In this document: positions 1 through 5,873 of the stretch, one piece after another
How positions within the stretch are numbered: position 1 is the stretch's first letter
How the letters are laid out: every line of letters starts with the position of its first letter
Origin: Bianquea renquensis
GTDB taxonomy: Bacteria > Bacillota > Clostridia > Lachnospirales > Bianqueaceae
Reading direction: 5' to 3'
Assembly: GCF_014384895.1 (NCBI RefSeq)
Contig: NZ_JACRSQ010000038.1
Location: 1-26,726 of the forward strand
Length of the DNA stretch: 26,726 bases
Program-made: the position numbers and the translations under genes
The notes under the pieces: generated by a model
Databases searched by the model: none
What the model was told of the DNA's origin: nothing
What the model saw: the letters and a program-made list of their open reading frames with translations, nothing else

Positions 1-2
1 TC

Positions 3-128
3 TGGCATGTGGACTGTGTCCGCAAGATCGGGGTAAAAGCCTTTACAGAACGTTACAGGGCTTTCTGTAAGAAGCACCACTATATCTTCCAGCCCGACAA
101 GCCTGAAAAGCTGTTCCATTGGCCATGA
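3..128 (+). pseudogene. C-terminal fragment of an unidentified protein, cut by the window edge
   Basis: An open frame enters from the left edge and ends at TGA 126-128, giving about 41 residues rich in basic and aromatic residues, with the ending DKPEKLFHWP. I do not recognise the family. Its stop codon lies directly against a winged-helix remnant in another frame, with no start or ribosome-binding site between them. This looks like a junction between two pieces of different genes. The 5' part lies outside the window, so it may be an intact gene that simply ends here; the pseudogene label is tentative. Confidence 0.35.
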
Positions 129-129
129 A

Positions 130-369
130 GTAAAACTAGAGATTCTGAATGAATTGCAAATTCGGGAAATGACCATCTCGCAATTGGGGAGAAAGCTTAA
201 TCTCGCGCGCACATCGATTTCGAGGTATGTGGAAGACCTTGTATCGGAGCTCGTCATTATTAAAGCGGCGAAAAATGGGCCTGAAATTTACTATCGGATA
301 AATCCAACGTATTTACATAGGGCAAAGTTTCTAATCAATGAGTATCTGGATAAACTAATTGTTGAATAG
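130..369 (+). pseudogene. Truncated winged-helix (MarR/ArsR-like) regulator remnant
   Basis: The frame reads VKLEILNELQIREMTISQLG followed by a recognition-helix-like segment (LARTSISRYVEDL) and a beta-wing with a conserved YYRINPTYL stretch. This is the usual layout of an ArsR/MarR winged-helix DNA-binding domain. The helix that begins with KLEILNEL lies upstream of the first possible start codon (TTG 154), and no ribosome-binding site precedes that TTG. The domain therefore appears to have lost its real N-terminus where it joins the preceding fragment. The end at 367-369 is a normal TAG stop, 7 bp from the convergent stop of the XRE gene. It could still be expressed as a 71-residue protein from the TTG, but I consider it a remnant. 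Confidence 0.45.
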
Positions 370-376
370 GATGGTA

Positions 377-820
377 TCATTTCCAGTGTTTTAACTGTGA
401 GAGATACAAGTCAAATTGTCGGCGCCGGTCTTCCTCTTTCACATTTTCGGGATTAGGCATATGATTGACAAGAAAATCTAGCAAAGCGTCTTTTGATTTA
501 TATGCAAATTCCCCCTCCGCATAACACCATTTGCAATACTCCTCATTATAACTGCCATCCTTCTCCCGGCTCATCATACTATCTTCGTTTAAAGGCATCC
601 CACAACATTGACAAATGAGCTGGCGCGGAGAACCGAGAAGAGTATTAATTGACACATTAAATTTTCTCGACAACAATTTTAATGTTTCTGTATTTGGCTG
701 CGTTTCACCATTTTCCCAGCGGCTAACTGCCTGTCTGGTTACCATCAAACGAGCCGCCATTTGTTCCTGTGTAAGATTGTTATTTTTACGCAACTGTTTC
801 AGTATATCCTGCATCTCCAT
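377..820 (-). CDS. XRE-family regulator with C-terminal zinc ribbon
   Basis: The protein has 147 residues. Residues about 5-62 form a classic XRE helix-turn-helix (LRKNNNLTQEQMAARL, then VTRQAVSRWENGETQPN). Residues about 70-100 hold two CxxC-type pairs (CQCCGMPL and CKWCYAEG) like the putative zinc-ribbon domain often fused to clostridial XRE proteins. The C-terminus is charged. I chose ATG 818-820 because a GGGGGA ribosome-binding site lies 7-8 bases upstream; a longer frame to 937 has no such site and would run through the promoter. It probably binds DNA and regulates itself or neighbours; the target is unknown. It stands alone, downstream of the tRNA terminator, and its stop faces the winged-helix remnant convergently. 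Confidence 0.85.
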   Translation of the reverse strand: MEMQDILKQLRKNNNLTQEQMAARLMVTRQAVSRWENGETQPNTETLKLLSRKFNVSINTLLGSPRQLICQCCGMPLNEDSMMSREKDGSYNEEYCKWCYAEGEFAYKSKDALLDFLVNHMPNPENVKEEDRRRQFDLYLSQLKHWK

Positions 821-840
821 ATCGATTCCCCCTGATAAAT

Positions 841-871
841 AGTATACGATCATTATGACCTTACACTTCAA
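841..871 (-). promoter_or_regulatory. Candidate promoter of the XRE/zinc-ribbon gene
   Basis: On the minus strand TATACT (841-846) is a good -10 box, and TTGAAG (866-871) a reasonable -35 box, separated by 19 bp. The long spacer resembles promoters remodelled by MerR-type activators, but no dyad was confirmed. The -10 box ends about 20 bases before the start codon, so the leader would be very short. Confidence 0.4.
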
Positions 872-915
872 TTTTTGCAAGCAACCCGCTGTTGCTGTTC
901 GAACGAACGACATAC

Positions 916-960
916 TAAAAATCCGAAGCCGCCCCAACTAACCGGGACCGGTTTCGGATT
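916..960 (-). terminator. Rho-independent terminator of tRNA-Leu
   Basis: Reading the minus strand, AATCCGAA (953-960) pairs with TTCGGATT (920-927) and is followed by further T residues. CC/GG pairs with one-base bulges extend the stem inward. It begins 13 bases after the tRNA 3' end and lies before the XRE gene promoter, so it separates the two units. Confidence 0.75.
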
Positions 961-972
961 CTGATTTTCCAA

Positions 973-1053
973 TGCGGATGAAGGGACTCGAACCCCCACG
1001 CCGAAGGCGCTAGATCCTAAGTCTAGTGCGTCTGCCAATTCCGCCACATCCGC
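973..1053 (-). tRNA. tRNA-Leu (anticodon UAG)
   Basis: The minus strand gives a full class II tRNA. The acceptor stem GCGGATG pairs with CATCCGC, and the discriminator base is A. The anticodon stem CTAGA/TCTAG closes the loop CTTAGGA with anticodon TAG, which reads CUA leucine codons. A long variable arm (CGCCTTCGGCG) is typical of tRNA-Leu, and the T loop is GGTTCGAGTCC. CCA is not encoded. It lies 81 bp downstream of the last polysaccharide gene, has its own promoter, and is followed by a hairpin terminator. Confidence 0.96.
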
Positions 1054-1071
1054 ATTCAAACTAACGGTATT

Positions 1072-1100
1072 ACGATACCATATTTTGTGTCAGATGTCAA
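1072..1100 (-). promoter_or_regulatory. Promoter of tRNA-Leu
   Basis: On the minus strand a perfect TTGACA (-35, 1095-1100) is followed after 17 bp by TATCGT (-10, 1072-1077). The tRNA begins about 18 bases after the -10 box. No hairpin terminator separates this promoter from the upstream polysaccharide operon, so read-through into the tRNA is possible. Confidence 0.7.
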
Positions 1101-1134
1101 CCGATTTTAAAATAACTTTTCGATTTGCATCCGA

Positions 1135-1785
1135 TCACCCTCTGCAAAGCAGCCTCCCAATCTCCTCCGCCGTCTCCGCCGTCATGGCGGCTCCCGCTTC
1201 TCTTGCCGCCTCTCGGTTCTGAAATCCGAACCCGTATGTGACGGCCAGGAAATCCACACCGGCCTCCGCCGCTCCAACCGCATCATATGCGCTATCTCCC
1301 ACTAAAACCGTCTCGCCGCTGGAGACATTGGCATGCCGCATACACCGCTGAATCAGATCTGATTTCGTCGCGCAATCCCCCGCATCCATGCCGCACACCA
1401 CATCAAAATAGGGGAGAAGGCCCTGTCCTTGCAGCATATCCTTTGCGAAGCTCTCATTTTTCAGCGTGGCTATCCCAAGAAAATATCCCGCTTCTTTTAG
1501 CCGCTTTAGCGCATCCTCCATTCCCTCATACACCTCGGCCTGGTACATTCCTTTTCTGGCATAGTAGTCCCGGTAAAACGCCACCGCCCGCGGAACTTGT
1601 GCCGAATTCATGTTCCAAAACTGTTGGAATGCATAGGGGAGCGGCGAACCGATGGCCTGGCGCACGACGGTAGCGCCGCCGAATTCCACGCCCATCCTCT
1701 CCGACGCCCACTGATACGCGTTGAAAATCCCTTCATACGAGTCCACCAATGTCCCATCCATATCAAATACGATGCATTTATACAT
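1135..1785 (-). CDS. HAD-family phosphatase (phosphoglycolate phosphatase-like)
   Basis: The protein has 216 residues and all HAD signatures. Motif I is IVFDMDGTLVDS near the N-terminus with the nucleophile and acid Asp pair, a cap domain follows, motif II is GIATLKN, a lysine lies in ATKSDLI, and motif IV is LVGDSAYDAVGAAEAG. Such capped enzymes remove phosphate from small sugar phosphates or phospho-acids in the cytoplasm. The start ATG 1783-1785 overlaps the end of the aldolase gene by 8 bp and has a GGGGGG site 5 bases upstream, so the two are translationally coupled. An in-frame ATG at 1801-1803 has no good site. It is the last gene of the operon. The context (aldolase and CMP-transferase) suggests it dephosphorylates a phospho-ulosonic acid, as KdsC or NeuA-linked phosphatases do. 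That role is inference; KdsC itself has no cap domain. Confidence 0.88.
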   Translation of the reverse strand: MYKCIVFDMDGTLVDSYEGIFNAYQWASERMGVEFGGATVVRQAIGSPLPYAFQQFWNMNSAQVPRAVAFYRDYYARKGMYQAEVYEGMEDALKRLKEAGYFLGIATLKNESFAKDMLQGQGLLPYFDVVCGMDAGDCATKSDLIQRCMRHANVSSGETVLVGDSAYDAVGAAEAGVDFLAVTYGFGFQNREAAREAGAAMTAETAEEIGRLLCRG

Positions 1786-3382
1786 CAAAACCCCCCTGCT
1801 CATACTCAGACGGCGTCAGAAACGTGATGCTCATCCCCTTGGATAGCTCCCGCAGCTGCTCCCGAATCCGTCGCTGTTTTTCATATGCTTCCGACTCATT
1901 CACACGGAAGTTTAATTCTTGGCTATAATAGTTGCCATTGTATCGATGGTGGAATCCATCGAAGCCCGCCAAATACACAGATTCGGCTCGACACCGTTTC
2001 AGCAGCTTCAACAGCATCAACCCTGCATTGTCCGAAATCATCTCATCTGGATTGGTATACCGGTCATACTCCACATAGAGACAGTCCTCGCCGCCTCCCG
2101 GGATATTGGATGTGAGAATGGTGCGAATATGGCGCAAATGCCGGATCTCCTGACCGATGATGTCCATTCGTTTATGATTGCTGACAAAGCAGGCATCCAT
2201 AGCGTATTTCCCATCCACAAAGTTCACGGATATCACATACGGTTTTTCCGCTTCCACAAAATTCATAATCGTCTCATACTCCTGCACCAAGCTTTTCCCC
2301 GGTGCGAGAAGCAGAATTTTCTTTCCTTGAATCAACTCCGCAATCTCACAGACAGCCTTGCTGTCATCGATCTTTCGGCTCTGAAATTGAGTATAGAGCT
2401 GTTCAATCAGCTTTCGGTCAAAGAGAATCTTGAATTTTTCGGGAATCGACTGAATAATCTTTTCGATATCCTTCATGGTCAACGTCTGCTTGTTAATAAG
2501 ATATGCGGCGTAGTTAGGGTGGCATACATTGCTGGCCGCAATATGGTACGGCACCGTATATCCCCACTCATACTCCTTGCGAATCGCCGCAATATACTCA
2601 TCATAGATATCCATCACCATGGTGACATCATAGCGGGAGGCAATATTTTTATTAATATACTGGGTAATCAACTCCGTCGGCAGATTCCCTGCCCCTCTCC
2701 CCATACCGTAAACTGAGGCGTCCAGAATCAGCGTCCGCTTAGTCTGAATCTTGCCAAGCACCTGTGCGTTGGAAAACGCAAGTTGGAGATTGTTGTGCCC
2801 GTGAAAACCGAGATGGATCTCTTGCCTCATATTTTCATCGATCAGATAAAAACGGTGGGACACTTCGTTGCGGTACATGCTTCCCAGCGTATCAACGATA
2901 TAAAAGGCATATGGATTTAGCTCATTAATCTTTTCCACCAGCTGGAGAAGCTCCAAATCACTGTAGAAGGCTGTCCCCACCGGCTGCATAAAGACCTCAT
3001 ATCCTTTTTCCATGATGATTCTGGCCCACTCAAATGCCTGTGCAATCTCTTCTTTATGGAAGGTTAATCGGATTCCTCCGATGCTTTTCCCATCATAGGG
3101 CATAAGTTCAGAGGGATGCAGTTCCTTTTCGCCGATTGCGATCATGGCCACATACATCGAGTTTCGCTCCCGCTTTGGCAGTACCGCCTCAAGCTGAGAC
3201 ACGCTATTAAAAAGCGAACAATCCTCATCCTGAACCATGCCGGTGAGAAAACCACACTCGATAATGTCGATATTCGCGCTCTCCAGCTTATCAAGGATGG
3301 ACGTGATGGTTTTTCGGCCGAATGCCCAGTCATTGATATACCCCCCATCTCGAAGGGTGCAGTCCAATATTTGTATGCTCAC
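1778..3382 (-). CDS. DRE-TIM (HMGL-like) aldolase with extra C-terminal domain
   Basis: The protein has 534 residues. The N-terminal LDCTLRDGGY is the signature of DRE-TIM metallolyases (HMG-CoA lyase and 4-hydroxy-2-oxovalerate aldolase group), and LGFHGHNNLQLA near residue 190 supplies the HxH metal ligands. The barrel runs to about residue 280, followed by a helical linker. Residues about 345-534 form a second, Rossmann-like unit beginning KKILLLAPGKSL and containing VYLAGFDGFHH. This resembles DUF115/GT42-type nucleotide-sugar domains; that match is weak. Simple family members have about 300-350 residues. The start is GTG 3380-3382, overlapping the cytidylyltransferase stop as GTGA; AGAGGTGA lies upstream. 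With a CMP-transferase on one side and a phosphatase on the other, I infer that it condenses pyruvate with a sugar aldehyde to a 3-deoxy-2-ulosonic acid. The substrate is not shown by sequence. Confidence 0.8.
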   Translation of the reverse strand: MSIQILDCTLRDGGYINDWAFGRKTITSILDKLESANIDIIECGFLTGMVQDEDCSLFNSVSQLEAVLPKRERNSMYVAMIAIGEKELHPSELMPYDGKSIGGIRLTFHKEEIAQAFEWARIIMEKGYEVFMQPVGTAFYSDLELLQLVEKINELNPYAFYIVDTLGSMYRNEVSHRFYLIDENMRQEIHLGFHGHNNLQLAFSNAQVLGKIQTKRTLILDASVYGMGRGAGNLPTELITQYINKNIASRYDVTMVMDIYDEYIAAIRKEYEWGYTVPYHIAASNVCHPNYAAYLINKQTLTMKDIEKIIQSIPEKFKILFDRKLIEQLYTQFQSRKIDDSKAVCEIAELIQGKKILLLAPGKSLVQEYETIMNFVEAEKPYVISVNFVDGKYAMDACFVSNHKRMDIIGQEIRHLRHIRTILTSNIPGGGEDCLYVEYDRYTNPDEMISDNAGLMLLKLLKRCRAESVYLAGFDGFHHRYNGNYYSQELNFRVNESEAYEKQRRIREQLRELSKGMSITFLTPSEYEQGGFDV

Positions 3383-4122
3383 AGCGTGACTTCACCTCTT
3401 TCCAGTTTTTCCTGGATGATGTTCCGGACAAAATCGAGATCCCTTGGCGTGTCAACTGACAGGGTCTGGGCTTCCACCGGAATCATTCTCAATTTTTTTC
3501 CGTGTTCGATGAAGCGTAGCTCATTGATATCTTCAATTCGTTCCACCTTACCTCTTCCTGTCTCAGAAAAAAAGCGCAGCGCTTCCATAGAGTAAGCCAG
3601 CACCCCAAGATGTTTATAATAGCAAAACTGCGTGCTCGCTTTGGGGTGCGGAATGGGACTTCTGGTCATAAACAGAGCGTTCCCCTCCTCATCGGTCACC
3701 ACCTTGATATTCGTGTCGTCTACCACCTCCACCGGGTTGTGGATCTTCGCCATCAGGTTGGCGGCAAAAAAAGCCTCTCCTTCCCCGGGAATCACCTGTT
3801 CCACCAGGCCCGGCTCAATGAGGGGTTCATCCCCATTGACGCATAGATAGACATCGGCTGGAATTTTCTGTGCCGCCTCATAGATGCGTTCTGTGCTCGT
3901 TCTGTGGGTTCGGGACGTCATGACGCAAGCTAGGCCGTACTGTTGGCAGACCTGGCGTATCTCCTCGCTGTCCGTGGCCACCACAACCTCGTGGATCCGG
4001 TTGGATTTCTTTACCTGGCTGTACACCCACCAGATCATTGGCCTTCCACATAGGTCAGCCAAGGGCTTTCCCTTCAGCCGGCTTGAATCATATCGCGCCG
4101 GAATGATCGCAGCAATCCTCAT
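3379..4122 (-). CDS. KdsB-like CMP-ulosonate (CMP-sugar) cytidylyltransferase
   Basis: The 247 residues match the usual length of 3-deoxy-manno-octulosonate cytidylyltransferase. Visible family motifs are IPARYDSSRLKGKPL at the N-terminus (CTP-binding loop), VATDSEEI, VNGDEPLIEP (usually QGDEP), NIKVVTDEEGNALFMTRSPI, and the C-terminal VDTPRDLDFV. The enzyme would transfer CMP from CTP to the anomeric hydroxyl of a 2-ulosonic acid in the cytoplasm. The start ATG 4120-4122 has a perfect AGGAGG seven bases upstream; a longer frame to 4188 would overlap the glycosyltransferase gene. Its stop overlaps the aldolase start by 4 bp. CMP-Kdo synthesis is normally a Gram-negative trait, but relatives with other ulosonic or sialic-type acids occur in capsule clusters. 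The exact sugar cannot be told from sequence. Confidence 0.88.
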   Translation of the reverse strand: MRIAAIIPARYDSSRLKGKPLADLCGRPMIWWVYSQVKKSNRIHEVVVATDSEEIRQVCQQYGLACVMTSRTHRTSTERIYEAAQKIPADVYLCVNGDEPLIEPGLVEQVIPGEGEAFFAANLMAKIHNPVEVVDDTNIKVVTDEEGNALFMTRSPIPHPKASTQFCYYKHLGVLAYSMEALRFFSETGRGKVERIEDINELRFIEHGKKLRMIPVEAQTLSVDTPRDLDFVRNIIQEKLERGEVTL

Positions 4123-4133
4123 ACTTTGTCCTC

Positions 4134-5873
4134 CTATTTTCCAAAAAGCTTTCCCAGCACTCGAATGGGCTTCGTCAACTTCCAGCACGTCGAATTTTCA
4201 TAGAGGTCCACAACTTCCTGGATCCTCCCCTCAAGTTCCTGTTGGATCTCTTGTTGCGAGCGCAAACTGTGGGTTCCATGAATGGGCTTTGCACCGGAAG
4301 GGCGCTTCACATTCAGCTCCCGCTTGTACAGGTTCCAATTCTCCATTAGCCGGTCAGACCACATTTTCAACACAGTATCCCTGACTAGCTCGTAGCCCTC
4401 TGGAATCTCGTGGAATACCTTTTTGCAACAATTCTCTCCATTTTTCATGTCATAGGCGAGAACGCTGGGCAGATAGACTTGAACTTCATTTTTCAAAAGT
4501 TGATTCCGGCCGTTTACCTTGAGTCGAAAATGAATCATGAGAAAATCTCGAATCCGTTCCCGCAGCGGCAGAAATGCCTTATTGTAAATATGGTCTTCCT
4601 CATAGGAATCCAGCAATGCCCGGATCACATAATGTTCTCGCAGCGCTCCGAAGCATCCCGCTGTCATCTCCTCCTCATCTTCAAATCCGAAGAAAATCCG
4701 GTTGAGCCGGAGCTTTTTCAGGTTCAGATTGGCCCTCATCTCCGGGCATAAGACGATTCCCCCTTCTTCATAGAGAATCTTCAGAGCATAATACTCTTCC
4801 GCATAGGCATAACGCCCCTGTGCCAGCGCCTCCTGAATCGTCTCGGGAAGCTGGTCCACTGGGAAATAGTGCTGATCTGCGGAGATCAGCTTCCCATTTG
4901 GAAAATCTTCCTGGATTTCATTCCAATACCCCTCTGGAATCGGCCTGTTTATATGCACGCAGATAATGGTATTCGGAATGACCTCTCGGTCCAGGAAATC
5001 CAGAATTTTTTGTATCTTCTTATCCTGCTGAATATAGGGATTTAACAGGAAATCTTTTTTGTATTCTTTCAGAAGCTCAATGAAATCCGCCTGAAAAAGC
5101 ACCCTGGATTGCGTTAAATTCCAATATAGCTGTTTAGCAGTATTGTAGACAACTTCCTCCCGATACTTTGGGTTGCTTCGGTCAATGAAATATCGGAATG
5201 CCTGGACGATATCGACCATATCGCCGACAAATGTGGTGGATATGGTATTCGCTCGCCTATAGTAATTGTAAAATGGTTTTTTTACATATCCGATATGCTG
5301 GTATTTCGTAATCAGAGAGGGGATCAGCGCAATATCTTCAAAGAGCATCTTCTCGTACTGGTTTTCCTCCCAGATCCTTCGGCTGTAGAGCTTGTTGACA
5401 CTGTACGTAATGTTATTGCCGTTGGCAATATAGTCCGATAGATCGATCTCTTCACTGGAATATGTGGATACGACAACACTCCGATCCTCCTCCACATAGA
5501 TGATTTTTACATCACACATCACCATGTCATAGTTCTCTTCCACTGCCCTTTCATACAGCTCCTCATACATTTCAGGCTCCACCGTATCATCGGAATCCAG
5601 AAAGGCAATGTACTCTCCTACCGCCGCCCGCACCCCAGTGTTGCGGGCCATTCCCAATCCCTCGTTTTCTTTGTGAATCACGCGAATTCGATCGGGGTAC
5701 TCTCTGGCATAGCGGTCACAAATCTGAGGTGACGTGTCCTCACTGCCGTCATCCACAAGTATGATTTCCATCTCCGATAAGGTCTGTTCAAGGACGGAAT
5801 CCACAGCCCGCTCTAGATAATTTTCTACCTGGTATACGGGGATAATGACCGAGACTTTTTTATGATCACTCAT
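4134..5873 (-). CDS. GT2 glycosyltransferase fused to a GT32-like domain
   Basis: The protein has 579 residues. Residues about 5-230 are a GT-A family 2 transferase: VSVIIPVYQVENYL, LVDDGSEDTS, RNTGVRAAVGEYIAFLDSDD with the DxD-like DSD. The second half (about 320-550) looks like the family 32 fold: the segment YALKILYEEGGIVL is the usual helix and strand before the metal-binding DxD. Here the expected D-x-D is replaced by CPEM, so this half may no longer be catalytic. The C-terminal SxCWKLTKPIR tail is common in polysaccharide transferases. ATG 5871-5873 has GGGAGG upstream and overlaps the preceding gene by 8 bp; I rejected a longer frame to 5948. It acts at the cytoplasmic membrane face adding a sugar to the growing glycan; donor and acceptor are unknown. 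Confidence 0.88.
   Translation of the reverse strand: MSDHKKVSVIIPVYQVENYLERAVDSVLEQTLSEMEIILVDDGSEDTSPQICDRYAREYPDRIRVIHKENEGLGMARNTGVRAAVGEYIAFLDSDDTVEPEMYEELYERAVEENYDMVMCDVKIIYVEEDRSVVVSTYSSEEIDLSDYIANGNNITYSVNKLYSRRIWEENQYEKMLFEDIALIPSLITKYQHIGYVKKPFYNYYRRANTISTTFVGDMVDIVQAFRYFIDRSNPKYREEVVYNTAKQLYWNLTQSRVLFQADFIELLKEYKKDFLLNPYIQQDKKIQKILDFLDREVIPNTIICVHINRPIPEGYWNEIQEDFPNGKLISADQHYFPVDQLPETIQEALAQGRYAYAEEYYALKILYEEGGIVLCPEMRANLNLKKLRLNRIFFGFEDEEEMTAGCFGALREHYVIRALLDSYEEDHIYNKAFLPLRERIRDFLMIHFRLKVNGRNQLLKNEVQVYLPSVLAYDMKNGENCCKKVFHEIPEGYELVRDTVLKMWSDRLMENWNLYKRELNVKRPSGAKPIHGTHSLRSQQEIQQELEGRIQEVVDLYENSTCWKLTKPIRVLGKLFGK

Noticed and set aside
821..937. Longer N-terminus for the XRE gene
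   Set aside because: It would overlap the promoter boxes and the region next to the tRNA terminator, lacks a ribosome-binding site, and adds no XRE homology.
868..1059. Short minus-strand protein covering the tRNA
   Set aside because: The frame is the translation of tRNA-Leu and its terminator; the tRNA is certain.
1919..2716. Long plus-strand open frame opposite the aldolase gene, and similar antisense frames across the operon
   Set aside because: They lie wholly inside well-supported genes on the other strand, show no recognisable domains and have no ribosome-binding sites.
3379..4122. True Kdo for lipopolysaccharide, implying a Gram-negative host
   Set aside because: No kdsA, waaA or lipid A genes are visible, and the ribosome-binding sites, TnpV relic and LplABC/YesMN genes point to Clostridia. 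The KdsB-like enzyme more likely activates another ulosonic acid.
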